This document shows, one piece after another, positions 36,844 to 46,987 of a stretch of 64,000 nt of DNA. Made by a program: the position numbers and the translations under genes. Each line of letters opens with the position of its first letter. The first letter of the stretch is position 1. Below the pieces are notes generated by a model. It was not told the DNA's origin. It saw only the letters and a program-made list of their open reading frames with translations, and did no database searches. This stretch comes from Balanoglossus misakiensis (taxonomy: Eukaryota; Hemichordata): the NCBI GenBank assembly GCA_040954595.2, contig CM082598.2:5394001-5458000 (forward strand), written 5' to 3'.

Positions 36844-36965
36844 TCTTTGAGTTGTTCCAGTTCTGTTTCTAACTGAGATCTGGATTGTAGCTGTCTTTCT
36901 AGAGCAGTGGTCAGTATCTTGGCTTCTTCTCTCACAGACTCCAATTCATTGTATGTGTCTGTCAG
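36844..36965 (-). CDS. IRAG-like: Exon 15: coiled coil
   Basis: About 40 residues: LTDTYNELESVREEAKILTT, then RQLQSRSQLETELEQLK, a clear coiled-coil pattern. Phase 0 in, phase 2 out; acceptor GTCAATTGCAG, donor GA then GTAAGT. Intron 15 is short (178 bp, 36,843-36,666) and unremarkable. Confidence 0.84.
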
Positions 36966-37069
36966 CTGCAATTGACAAAACATTTCGATGAATACAAAAT
37001 ACTGCTTTCATCAAATCACACAGGCATCATGGGTTTTTCTGCAGACGTTAAAACATACTGCAGTCTATC

Positions 37070-37140
37070 TACTGTAAAACGGGTTATTTTTATGAACAAT
37101 AAATTTTCGTGAAATACGGAAGAGCCAAAAATACTCGAAA
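37070..37140. mobile_element. Family A MITE, truncated
   Basis: Left end only (ACTGTAAAACGGGTTATTTT to GAGCCAAAAATACTCG). Confidence 0.75.
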
Positions 37141-37396
37141 GTAACAGCAACATTAAAGAGACTACCATGGCAATAGCTTAGCATTCAAGGGAACTCCCAA
37201 AAGGAGCCCAACCTTCACCACAAGAGGGCACACTTTCACTGGTGCATTTAACACACTTTCAATGACATTTTTTTGTCTCTTTCATGTGCAAAGAATGATA
37301 TTAACACAGTCCCTTCACACACGTGTGTGGAGGGACAGTGATATTAACATTTCCTGCATAAGTTTTGCTAAACATACAAACAATCCTCTGCATTCA

Positions 37397-37756
37397 TTAA
37401 AGGGACAAAGTATCCCTCTCAGTGCCCTTTTTCCATTAATTACGTTTGATACAAGACACCGTTTATGTTATTCTACATGTGGATATATAGTGAATCAACG
37501 TTCGACCACACACAACTTCCATCCCGTTTGTAGGATTTGAGAGTAAAAATCTCGCCAAAATGAATAAATGGTAAATACCGATTATTGATTTTGGCGATTT
37601 TTTCACTCTCGTGTCTGCAAGTGGGATGGAAGTAATATGTGTGATTGAATGTTGATTTAATAATATATATTCACATGAACATTAACATAAACGGTGTCTT
37701 GTATCAAACGTAATAGATGGAAAAAGAGCAACAAGAGAGAGACTTTGTCCCTTTAA
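37397..37756. mobile_element. Family B, full length
   Basis: 360 bp with TTAA at both ends, in intron 14. Confidence 0.87.
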
Positions 37757-37938
37757 CTCTTCAGATTTAAAAAAAAAAAAATTCTGAAACACCGTAGACA
37801 ACAATGGGAATTATACTATTGTGAACTTGAAGACCAAAGACAAGATTTCCACTGTTTTCATGCATGCACCTGCATATACTTTCATGTTTAAACAACGCAA
37901 AGCAATCCTGTAATAATCTGAAAAATTTACCCACACAC

Positions 37939-38093
37939 CTTGCTTTGGAGATCTTGAACTTTGACCTGTTCCCCGGTCAATGACTGTTTCAACCGTTCCT
38001 GGATTTCAATATTGCTTTCTACTTCGCTCTGAGATAAATTGTGCAAAAGTTTGATGGCTTCTTCATGTTTCTGGTGTATCCGACGATTTTCAT
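37939..38093 (-). CDS. IRAG-like: Exon 14: coiled coil
   Basis: 52 residues: DENRRIHQKHEEAIKLLHNL through EQVKVQDLQSK, helical. Phase 1 in, phase 0 out; acceptor TTGTGACAG, donor AAG then GTGTGT. Intron 14 (37,938-36,966) carries a full-length family B at 37,397-37,756 and the truncated end of a family A MITE at 37,070-37,140. Confidence 0.83.
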
Positions 38094-38310
38094 CTGTCAC
38101 AAAAAACAACAAGGGTTCAATTATTCTGCGTAAGCCTAATCTTTCAAATACATTAAAACTTGTCTTATTTGAAAACTTGCATGTGCATTGTGCACTAAAT
38201 ACAAATATTTTTGTCGATTTAATTTGGCTAGGTATCTGAAAGAATAACGATTTTATGAGATAAAATGAAGTACATATACAAATAGTTGTAACAGTACCAA
38301 CAAAAACATA

Positions 38311-38489
38311 ATTGGTAAACACCGATCATTCATTTTGGCAGGTTTTTTAATCTCAAATCGTACAAACGGGATGGAAGTTGTGTGTGGTCGAACGTTGTTT
38401 CACTATATATCCTCATGCAGAATTACATAAACAGTGTTTTGTATCAAACATAATTAATGGAAAGGGGCAGGGAGAGAGGGAGACTTTAA
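38311..38489. mobile_element. Family B, right half
   Basis: Central palindrome to a decayed right end (AGACTTTAAGGG). Confidence 0.75.
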
Positions 38490-38579
38490 GGGCAACTCCC
38501 ACCTGCACCAAAAAAAGTGATCACATCTAAACACGCACACGCATGTGCACATACATAAATATAGTGAAGTCACTTTTAC

Positions 38580-38706
38580 CTCTGAGTTGTCTGACTTCTT
38601 TAGAAAGCCTGCCAGCTTTCTTATCTGAATCCTTCTTCATCTCAGCCAAACTCTTGACTTTGTCTACAAAGAACTCCACGTTTTGCTCAACATCTTCTTT
38701 CAATTT
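38580..38706 (-). CDS. IRAG-like: Exon 13: second coiled-coil region begins
   Basis: Encodes KLKEDVEQNVEFFVDKVKSL and 22 more residues ending RQLR, strongly helical and Lys/Glu-rich. Phase 0 in, phase 1 out; acceptor CAACTTAG, donor AGAG then GTAAAA. Intron 13 (38,579-38,094) holds a partial family B at 38,311-38,489. Confidence 0.82.
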
Positions 38707-38749
38707 CTAAGTTGAAAGAAAGACAGTCTGTTGTTTTCTGGATAATTAC

Positions 38750-38972
38750 TTGTAGACACGAGAGTGAAAAACTCGCCAAAATGAATAATCAGTCTTTAAC
38801 GTTTATTCATTATGGCGAGATTTTTACTCTCATCTCCTACAAATGGGATGGAAGTTATGTGTGGTTGAATGTTGTTCACTATATATCCACATGTAGAATA
38901 ACATGAACGGTGTCTTGTATCAAACATAATTAATGGAAAAAGGGCAGTGAGAGAGAGACTTTGTCCCTTTAA
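38750..38972. mobile_element. Family B, right part
   Basis: Starts in the left subterminal region, ends at TTAA; in intron 12. Confidence 0.8.
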
Positions 38973-39129
38973 AACAGAACATAAACAGGCACTTTAGCTA
39001 CACACTTATATAAGGTATATTAAATCACACCTGATCACATGGTTGAAAAGAAACACAAAACATTCATGTACACCATTGTTTTTGGCGAAAATATTCATAT
39101 ATTTATATGAAAATCAGATAAATATCTGT

Positions 39130-39344
39130 ATACTGTAAAACACTTTATTTTCGCAAGCAATAAATTTTCGCGAAATACGCGAGAGCCAAAATAGCGTGAA
39201 AATAAAAAGTCGCGTAAATCTTTTTTGAAGATAATGATGCTGTAAATGAAATAAGAGAACGCGAAAATTAATACTCTCGAAACAGTGGCCTCTCTTGATA
39301 TTGCGAAAATTTTTGACTTGCGAAAATAAAGTGTTTTACAGTAT
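39130..39344. mobile_element. Family A MITE next to exon 12 donor
   Basis: Full-length; its right end lies 16 bp inside intron 12. Confidence 0.87.
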
Positions 39345-39360
39345 CAAATAGGATATTTAC

Positions 39361-39591
39361 CTCAGGTGTTGGCAAGTTGTCGTCACTGAGGTCTTTAGAC
39401 GAAAGTTTACTGAGCTGTTGGAGAATGAATTCCTTCTTCCTTTGGAAGTCTGATGATATCTGTGTAGCAATCTGACTGAACTTGTCCATTGACATTGACA
39501 CTGAAGATGTTGACATGATGTCAGAACCAATGGTGTCTTCCAGAAGATCATTGCCACACAAAGGAGATGGTAGGTTATTGTCAGCTGACAC
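39361..39591 (-). CDS. IRAG-like: Exon 12: Ser-rich linker with short helix
   Basis: 77 residues starting VSADNNLPSPLCGNDLLEDT, Ser/Asp-rich, then a helical stretch KFSQIATQISSDFQRKKEFI and an acidic end DLSDDNLPTPE. Phase 0 on both sides; acceptor TTTTTTGTAG, donor GAG then GTAAAT. Intron 12 (39,360-38,707) is two transposons back to back: family A beginning 16 bp past the donor and family B ending about 43 bp before exon 13. Confidence 0.83.
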
Positions 39592-39639
39592 CTACAAAAA
39601 AAACCAGAGGTGAGTCTCCATAACACGCTAAGAATATTT

Positions 39640-39961
39640 CCTGTGTACGCGCAGAACATAAACTGATAAACACATAGCTCAGTCAAGTAAATTTAAATTT
39701 ATTGGTCAAATAGAATCGTGTGGTCACCGCACTCTATTTTGAGATAAACTTCGCCAAATAACAAACAATTGGTAAAAAATGCTGAGTCAGCAGTTTTCTT
39801 CTATTATCGACTAAATTCATGGCTCTGCATTTCAAAAACAAGCACGGTGACCCGTTTATTTTATTATGGATTTTCATTACCCATACATAGGATAATCCAA
39901 AAATCAGCAATTCAAAGAAATGGCAATACATTCAATTTAACTGAACGTACATCCTTAAAAA
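39640..39961. repeat. Family G, reverse
   Basis: Shares CACTCTATTTTGAGATAAAC and ends CGTACATCCTTAA; fills most of intron 11. Confidence 0.72.
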
Positions 39962-39983
39962 GTCCCAAACTTTAGTAACTTAC

Positions 39984-40184
39984 CAAGGAATGCAATTCAG
40001 AATGCAGTGAAAGATCTCTTCGAAACGGTGTACTTGTAATGATGGGTGAGATGACTTCCTCTGCCTGTACTTTCACTTCATTCTCTTCTTCCAACTGTGC
40101 TTCTTTTTCTGCATGGTATCCAGCGATTTCTTGTTTGGCTTCTGTCAGCTGATTCTCCAATTCTATCTTCTCCGATTTTAAATC
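39984..40184 (-). CDS. IRAG-like: Exon 11: end of KASH5-like coiled coil
   Basis: 67 residues beginning DLKSEKIELENQLTEAKQEI and continuing helical to about residue 760, then a break with SPIITSTPFRRDLSLHSEL. Phase 0 on both sides; acceptor is preceded by a long T run, donor TTG then GTAAGT. The Pro-containing end corresponds in position to the end of the KASH5 coiled-coil region. Intron 11 (39,983-39,592) is mostly a family G element. Confidence 0.85.
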
Positions 40185-40313
40185 CTGTTTGAAAAAAAAA
40201 AAAAAAAAACTATTCATCTCTCTATATCTAGATCCTACTATCAGTAAAACACCAGCCTGTTTCTATAAACACCAAGTTGTCACTAGGGCTTTGGCAAGAT
40301 GTTTTGAAATTGT

Positions 40314-40575
40314 ATTTCTCACACTCCTGGCACGCGGGGAGTGTGAGAACAGAGTGTGAGAACAATTTGTTCTCACACTCTCACTGAATCGAAAGCTGTA
40401 TATGACGCGAGCGCTGATTGGTTGACAAAGCGTTCTTTTGCTACGCGTGCTAAAAGTTATCCAATGGCGCGATGTGTATTACGGGGACAGAGACTACAAC
40501 GTGCCAGACGACAGTTCCAGAGTCATTTATTCAATGTTTTTAACGAATTTGGCTAATTTGTGACTGTGTGAGAAA
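40314..40575. repeat. Family E, left and middle part
   Basis: Shares CTCCTGGCACGCGGGGAGTG, GCTGTATATGACGCGAGCGC and ATCCAATGGCGCGATGTGTA with the 5,771 copy. Confidence 0.72.
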
Positions 40576-41208
40576 AATAATTTCTCCAAATTATTATGGG
40601 GGTCACACAGGGACTATTAAGACATTTCTGAAACGTCTCAGATCAAATACCGTCATTCACAGCCATAAGTTCATAAACTAGCAAAGTGACCCTTAAATTT
40701 TTTATCATAGAATTTTCCAACACTAACAACTGAGATTTTAAAAAATCAACCATTAAAACCAACAGCACTTTGATGTATCAACATTTCACATTTCTCATTA
40801 ATTATGGCTACAAGTTTGAGACAAAATACTTGAGATATAGTATGAAAAGAAATATTCCCACAGCAAAATGCAATAACTCACATATCCATAAATGGTCCAG
40901 ACAAATTAATAACATCTCATACAGTATTATCAAATGGTCATAAAAGGCTGATTGAACACAGAAGAGAATTAATCCGATTTCAGATTTAATACTGGCTGGC
41001 AATAATGACAGAGGAACGATTGTAAAGGTGCCTTTTATATATCTAGATGAAATTCTGCAAGCTCATTCTGTTCATTCCATAGTGTGATATGAGACAGGAT
41101 TAGGACGACACATTTTGACCTTGTTCAACTTTGGAAGTTTCTTTGTGGCATGTTAATTCTTAAACAGAGCTAAAGGATTGAATTTCAATTTAATACCTTC
41201 ATTGTGGG

Positions 41209-41474
41209 TTAAAGGGACAAAGTCTCTCTCTCTCTCGCTGCCCCTGCTTGTAGACACAAGAATGAAAAACTCGCCAAAATGAATAATCGGTCTCTACCAT
41301 TTATTCATTTTGGCGAGATTATTACTCTCATATCCTACAAACGGGATGGAAGTTGTGTGTGGTCGAACGTAGATTCACTATATATCCACATATAGAATAA
41401 CATAAATGGTGTCTTGTATCAAACATACTTAATGGAGAAGGGGCAGCGAGAGAGAGACAGCTTTGTCCCTTTAA
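41209..41474. mobile_element. Family B, internally deleted, next to family D
   Basis: TTAA at both ends; the left arm is shortened. The right TTAA joins family D sequence. Confidence 0.84.
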
Positions 41475-41550
41475 CACACATGTAAAGTGCACATGGACTC
41501 GAATAAAGTGGCCACTATATACAGGTGGTCACTAACACAGGTTTGACTGT
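41475..41550. repeat. Family D, right half
   Basis: Starts at the TTAA shared with family B and ends GGTTTGACTGT. Confidence 0.75.
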
Positions 41551-41559
41551 TGTACTCAC

Positions 41560-41619
41560 TTTATTCAATCTGGACATCTCCTCCACCATAGTGTGCAAAT
41601 CTTCAAGTTTCCTTGTTTT
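41560..41619 (-). CDS. IRAG-like: Exon 10: coiled-coil mini-exon (60 nt)
   Basis: Encodes KTRKLEDLHTMVEEMSRLNK, 20 residues with regular hydrophobic spacing, phase 0 on both sides; acceptor TTATCTCCAG, donor AAA then GTGAGT. Intron 10 (41,559-40,185) holds family D at 41,475-41,550, family B at 41,209-41,474 and family E at 40,314-40,575; the remaining 40,600-41,200 shows nothing recognisable. Confidence 0.83.
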
Positions 41620-42327
41620 CTGGAGATAAAAAAAATAACATTTTAGGTCAACTGTCAGGCCACCAGGAAACAATTCAACACAAGCAATTAAGGATGTCCA
41701 TGCAATGTTACAGCGAGATTAAATTTATTCATCAGAATTGTTGAACAACAGTGTCATTTTACCTGACATGTTAGAAACTGAGTTCAATGGGGGAATACTA
41801 AATATGACTATTTTGTTGAATGTGAGACAAATACCTTTGAATGATTATTTTGTATCAAGAGTAAAGTAAAAAATTGGTGATGTCATTTGTAAAATTTACT
41901 TTGTCAATAAATATTATGAACAAATTATGTTTATTGCACATTTTCTTACAGATATCTTTAGATTTTAATAAGAATATTTTACAAGAATCCATAAGCCAAA
42001 GACTTGGAATAGTTTAATTATATGTCAATCCTTAAGATCTTGTTGCATATGTTCTTTTGTCAAACTATACCATAACAGATACATTCCCCTTAGCCCAGAA
42101 CTGGATTTATAGGAAACAATCTATTATTAATCATCAAAGACAAAAGTTCATGTACATTTGGAAGGGTAAAGCACCAGTTAATAGATATTACAAAGCAATG
42201 TGACAGGATTTGAGTCATCACCACATTTCATTTCATTGCAATATAGAACCCTAACCCAGAACTAGGTTTGAGTGATTGGCACCATTTTTGTATCAAGCCC
42301 AGGAAGATTATCTGAAAGATCACTTTA

Positions 42328-42740
42328 TTAAGGATGAACAATCAGTTAAATTGAAAGTATTGTCATTTCTTTTAATTGTGGATATTTGGATCCTTTGTAA
42401 GCATAATAAAAATCTGTAAGAAAATATAGGGGTCACTGTGCTTCTTTTCGAAATACAAGGCCATTAAATAAAAGTGGATGATTTTAGGAAAATTGATGAG
42501 TGAGAGCATTTTTTTGCCAGTGGTTTGTCTATGGGCAAAACATTTAACGAAGTTTATCTCAAAATAGAGCGTGGTGACCATCCAATTTTCTTTGACCGGT
42601 TTTTTTTTTTTTTATTTGACTGAGCAATGGGTAAAATTTCATGAAAATGACAATATAGAAGTGAATTTTCTAGCAATGTCAATGCAATCCTATGGGAAGT
42701 TACTTGATTTATGTTGCATTATCTATGGCTCGAGTTATAT
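42328..42740. repeat. Family G
   Basis: Starts TTAAGGATGAACAATCAGT; contains CAAAATAGAGCGTGGTGACC; right end decayed. Confidence 0.72.
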
Positions 42741-43256
42741 TTTAATTCTCACATAGGTTCTGGATGCAAAATTTAAATAATTTGATAAATTTCTATTGTA
42801 CACTACATTTTGGATGCACAGTCACCATATAGCAACTTTGTCCTCCATATACAAGCAAATACTGGTTCTTTCTTGGTAAGACACAAGCGGCATAAATATG
42901 AAAAGTCTTTCAAAAAACAACAAACCCCTTCTACTTGAAATTCTTGCAAGCCTCGCACACAGGGCCACCACATTCTTAAAATTAAAATATTGTACGCAAG
43001 TTTTCAGAGACATGCGAGAAACATCCTTTTTGGCCGCACAGGAGAAAAAAAAGTTGCATTTGCACTTCAGAACATGCAAATATAAACTATCATTCAAAAC
43101 ATAATAAACATAGACAAAAAAATCAAAATTTAAACTTCTAAAATAACACCATATAGCGGTACATGTACCTGTTTTAGTATGGACACATGCTGGCGTTAAA
43201 AATAAAGTGGTTACCAAGTTAGCTACCCTTTGACTTTAAATTAATCTTTCTTAAAA

Positions 43257-43469
43257 TACTGTAAAACACTTTATTTTTGCGAGCAATATATTTTCGCCAA
43301 ATACGCGAGAGCCAAAATAGCGTGAAAATAAAAAGTCGCGTAATTTTTTTTTTAAGATAACGACACAGTGAATGAAATAAGAGAACGCGAAAATTAAAAC
43401 TCGCGAAACAGTGGCCTCTCTCGATATCGCGAAAAATTTAACTCGCGAAAATAAAGTGTTTTACAGTAT
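43257..43469. mobile_element. Family A MITE
   Basis: Full-length, in intron 9. Confidence 0.87.
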
Positions 43470-43510
43470 TCATCCCAAAACATCTCATGAAACATGTTTT
43501 TGCTTGAGTG

Positions 43511-43515
<5 letters not shown>

Positions 43516-43549
<34 letters not shown>

Positions 43550-43570
43550 CATGCGTGCTTGCGTGCGTGT
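43516..43570. repeat. (TG)n microsatellite
   Basis: TG repeat grading into GCGTGC. Confidence 0.93.
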
Positions 43571-43758
43571 GCGTCTCTGTCTCTCTCTCTGTCTGATCAC
43601 ACCCGACAGTTTAGCTGCTGTGAACACATTCATGAATTTATATTTATCAAAGATTTAAAAGCACAGTTGACATGCAGCACAAAATACGTGAACAATTTGT
43701 AAAAGGTGGAACCGAAAAAATAGTGCACACTGTTCTGACACGAAAGACACATTTTAAC

Positions 43759-43845
43759 CCATTCACCAACCATGGTTCAGTCCAAACCCATTGTTTACTA
43801 TGGGAAGGTTGGACCTCTAGAGAGGAAACTGGGGGTGAAAGGGTT
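43759..43845. repeat. Family I short hairpin repeat
   Basis: AACCCATTCACCAACCATGG to CTGGGGGTGAAAGGGTT. Confidence 0.7.
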
Positions 43846-43866
43846 GTTGGAGTATAACCACCCTAC

Positions 43867-43923
43867 CTCTGTCAGTTCCACTTCTTTTATCACAATCTGT
43901 TCTTCAATCTCCTGACTTCGCTT
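43867..43923 (-). CDS. IRAG-like: Exon 9: coiled-coil mini-exon (57 nt)
   Basis: Encodes KRSQEIEEQIVIKEVELTE, 19 residues, phase 0 on both sides; acceptor CTTCTTGCAG, donor GAG then GTAGGG. Confidence 0.83.
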
Positions 43924-44299
43924 CTGCAAGAAGATTCAATTTTACAGTTCAGCACAGGTTACTTTTAAGGAATAATAGAACAATATCTTTCTTACACGTG
44001 TATGTAACTGAAACTCGTGTTCTACTCACTAGCCTAGAAGTGAAAAATTATGCATCGTTTATTGGGACTGACATTACAGGTTGTAAATTGATGTACACTG
44101 TAATGGCCTGCAAGGTTGACACAACACTTAGTACACAGGGGTCATCCTTGACTCCATATCTTGTCTCTTTGACTATTTTACACGATTTGGAAAATAAATG
44201 TAACAAAAAGAGGTCAAGGGGATGACCCCTTCTTTTGACAACATTGAAAGAAGAAGGTTTCAGCAACACTCATTTCAACTCTATAGAATCACAAAAAAC

Positions 44300-44510
44300 T
44301 ACTGTAAAACACTTTATTTTCACGAGCAATAAATTTTCGCGAAATACACGAAAGCCAAAACAGCGTGAAAATAAAAAGTTGTGTAATTTTTTTAAAGATA
44401 ATGATGCAGTGAATGAAATAAGAGAACGCGAAAATTAATACACGCGAAACAGTGGCCTCTCTCGATAACGTGAAAATTTCAACTCGCGAAAATAAAGTGT
44501 TTTACAGTAT
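44300..44510. mobile_element. Family A MITE abutting exon 8 donor
   Basis: Full-length; its right terminus begins 5 bp into intron 8. Confidence 0.87.
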
Positions 44511-44515
44511 GTTAC

Positions 44516-44593
44516 CTTGGTTTCTTCCATATTGATTCTGACATGCTTATTGTCTCTCTGCATTGCCTCCAAGTTCAATGATGCCCTCTGCAA
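44516..44593 (-). CDS. IRAG-like: Exon 8: coiled-coil exon (78 nt)
   Basis: Encodes 26 residues, LQRASLNLEAMQRDNKHVRI onward to METK-type end (MEETK), phase 0 on both sides. Acceptor TTGTGTTACAG. Donor GTAAC, immediately followed by the terminus of a family A MITE, so the intron sequence past position +5 is transposon. Intron 8 (44,515-43,924) otherwise holds about 375 bp of unassigned DNA. Confidence 0.83.
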
Positions 44594-44977
44594 CTGTAAC
44601 ACAAGAAAAATATTACCATTTAATGTATATAATTTCTTGTTCATCTCCCGAAACCATGTTACTCTGCCTACTATTCTGCTTGACAAAGTCTCTACATGTA
44701 CCTGTGCAATGACCACTGTAATCACTGACACTAAATTAAATTTAAAATTTTAACAATTTCAATACAGACTTAACACATGGGACTATGTCCATAAGCTAAA
44801 CACTGAGTAATCTGATATGCTTCAAAGAATTGCACACATAAAAAATTGAAGTTGATACATATACAATAATTGGAAATAAATTTAACCAGTGTTTCAAGAA
44901 AAACAATTCCTAAAATCTTGAAAAGAATAATCTAATGGATAAGGTTTTTCAGACCTTTCTGTGTCAACTCGTACAGA

Positions 44978-45147
44978 TTGAAGGTATACAGTCACCTCCA
45001 ATTTACATACGCCCATATATGGCTGTAATGGAGTATTTGAGCATTCTAAAGAACATATGGTGGTGCTCTTTTTTTCGCGTGTGCCACCCACTGAAAATCT
45101 GTGATTGGCTAGATCTCAATTTTCCATAGGTGACCATATACCTTTAA
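44978..45147. mobile_element. Family C MITE, reverse orientation
   Basis: Left end decayed to TTGA, right TTAA intact; in intron 7. Confidence 0.83.
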
Positions 45148-45181
45148 CCCAAAACATAATATAAATCAATGTTTTTTTTAC

Positions 45182-45232
45182 CTCATCTTGTAGATTTGAT
45201 ATTCTGACATCAACAATACTCTTCTCTTTTTC
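45182..45232 (-). CDS. IRAG-like: Exon 7: coiled-coil mini-exon (51 nt)
   Basis: Encodes EKEKSIVDVRISNLQDE, 17 residues, phase 0 on both sides. Acceptor TTTCTCTCAG, donor GAG then GTAAAA. Intron 7 (45,181-44,594) contains a family C element at 44,978-45,147. Confidence 0.83.
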
Positions 45233-45602
45233 CTGAGAGAAAATTAATAATTAGGATCATCAAAGTCATTTGGCAAATTTTGACATTTACAATAGATGAT
45301 TTTCCTTGGAGGAGCTGTAAGTAACTGTAACTTTTTTTTGTATGTGAAACAACATTTTTCTTATTCCACTGTAGCATGATTAAAGGGACATTAGCTGTCA
45401 CTTTTGGTTATTTTTCTAGCATTTCGCAATTTCATGACCTATTCCAAACATCATGCAAATATAAACAGTACTCCAAGCCTGTATGTGTATAACAGCCACT
45501 GTTAGTGTTCACAAATGAATTGTAGTTCAGACTTGACTTCACATTTTGCACTATTATTATACTAAACAAGCTGACTGACTCAGTGACAGGACAACGACTT
45601 AC

Positions 45603-45720
45603 CATTTGTGTACACTTTACACGAAGATCTTTGTTGTTTTCTTCCAAAGTAGCAATAGCTCCTCGCAAATCTTCATTCTCTTCCCTTACAGAGTTGGCCC
45701 GGAGAATTGCTTCATGAGAA
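45603..45720 (-). CDS. IRAG-like: Exon 6: coiled coil
   Basis: Forty residues, SSHEAILRANSVREENEDLR onward to KCTQM, strongly helical and heptad-like. Phase 2 in, phase 0 out; acceptor TTTCACTAG, donor ATG then GTAAGT. Intron 6 (45,602-45,233, 370 bp) shows no element I can name. Confidence 0.85.
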
Positions 45721-45869
45721 CTAGTGAAACAGAGAAAAAGTATTTTGAAACTGAGAAATATACATCCTCCTTTACCCCCCTTCATGATATTTACTGATAT
45801 CATGCCCGAATAAACAGTTTCATTCAGCAAAGATGAAAGAGTAAGAATTCTAGGACTTTTAAATGTTTG

Positions 45870-46044
45870 TCGGTCTCTACATTTATTCATATTGGCAAAT
45901 TTTTACTCTCATATCATACAAGCGGGATGGAAGTTGTGTGTGGTTGAATGTTCATTCACTACACATACATTAACATAAAATGGTGTCTTGTATCAAACAT
46001 AATTAATGGAAAAAGGGCAGTGAGAGAGCGACTTTGTCCCTTTC
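45870..46044. mobile_element. Family B, right half
   Basis: Right arm ending GTCCCTTTCA, a decayed terminus; in intron 5. Confidence 0.75.
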
Positions 46045-46160
46045 AGGGGTGGTTCATATTTCCTATAGTGTAACATGTTAGAACTTGTGATTAGCTTTGA
46101 TTAATAGAAATCTAGCCAATCATAAGTTTTTACTTGTCACACTGTTTGCTGAAAAAGTAC

Positions 46161-46319
46161 CTTTTATGTTTGGTTTTTAAATCTTCCACTTCCTGAATGA
46201 GAGCTGCATTTGCATCTTCTGTGGTCTCCATCTGGGCATGCAACTTGACATTCTGTTCTGTCAGTTTCTTCACCTGGTGTTGAAGATCTTCAATCTGGTT
46301 TTGTAACTCTATCAAATCA
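46161..46319 (-). CDS. IRAG-like: Exon 5: first coiled-coil exon, KASH5-like
   Basis: Residues about 544-596, starting NDLIELQNQIEDLQHQVKKL with clear heptad spacing. QNVKLHAQMETTEDANAAL resembles KASH5 (remembered as ENAKLQRSMETAEEGSARL), the strongest link to the KASH5 coiled-coil family. Phase 2 in and out; acceptor TTTGTTTCAG, donor AAAAG then GTACTT, a weak donor. Intron 5 (46,160-45,721) contains a partial family B element at 45,870-46,044. Confidence 0.87.
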
Positions 46320-46464
46320 CTGAAACAAAGACGTTAAGATCTTCAATCAATCTGATTAAAATCAGATGTAGGGAACGGCGACGTGTTTTTTTTATGCTGT
46401 GATCTTCAATCTGGTTTTGTAACTCTATCAAATCACTGAAACAAAGACATTAAGATCTTCAATC
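46285..46464. repeat. 64-bp duplication of the exon 5 start
   Basis: 46,285-46,348 and 46,401-46,464 are nearly identical (one difference seen), 116 bp apart. The unit covers the exon 5 acceptor and its first 35 coding bases. A shorter third match starts at 46,454. Confidence 0.88.
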
Positions 46465-46759
46465 TGACCTTGAAACTCTACAAAAAAACACTTCATAGAG
46501 AGTAGCCTCGAAAATCTGATATTCTCTTCTCAAGTGTGTCTAACCACTGGAGTTTCATTTAGATGGAATTTCTTCAGAGTTGCATATCAGGTCTTCTCAA
46601 ATTAAATTTCAAATTCACATATGTCGCCTGAAATTGCATTGGATGTCACCCACAAATTTTTTAGCCCCCTGCTAGGCTGCATAAGGCTTGAAAATTAATC
46701 GACAAATACTATCAGGTGTTTCAACAGAGTCTTAGAAATAAATCATAAAAATTAATCCT

Positions 46760-46760
<1 letters not shown>

Positions 46761-46794
<34 letters not shown>
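46761..46794. repeat. (TG)n microsatellite
   Basis: About 16 TG units in intron 4. Confidence 0.94.
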
Positions 46795-46797
<3 letters not shown>

Positions 46798-46854
46798 AAA
46801 GCTATTTCAGATCACTGTTGCCTTAAAATTGCACTGCCTCTAAACTACACTTAC

Positions 46855-46927
46855 TTGTCAGACGTAGGCACCTCATCTGGTACACCTTCCAAACTGCCAT
46901 AACTAACCAGGGACAAGTCATGTATTC
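46855..46927 (-). CDS. IRAG-like: Exon 4: short conserved linker into coiled coil
   Basis: Encodes GIHDLSLVSYGSLEGVPDEV and five more residues; phase 1 in, phase 2 out, acceptor TTTCACAG and donor GTAAGT. It links the EF-hands to the coiled coil, where KASH5 also has a Gly/Glu-rich linker. Intron 4 (46,854-46,320) holds a (TG)n run at 46,761-46,794 and a 64-bp partial copy of the start of exon 5. Confidence 0.8.
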
Positions 46928-46987
46928 CTGTGAAAGCAATTGTTTAAATGTTTAGTGTTCTCTCTGTCTAAATCTGCTGAAACTAGA

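Larger units (their letters stand above)
41620..43866 (-). other. Intron 9 (2.2 kb)
   Basis: Holds a family I fragment (43,759-43,845), a (TG)n run (43,516-43,570), a family A MITE (43,257-43,469) and a family G element (42,328-42,740). The stretch 41,640-42,320 is AT-rich with nothing recognisable. No exon is needed here: exon 9 and exon 10 both meet in phase 0. Confidence 0.6.
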
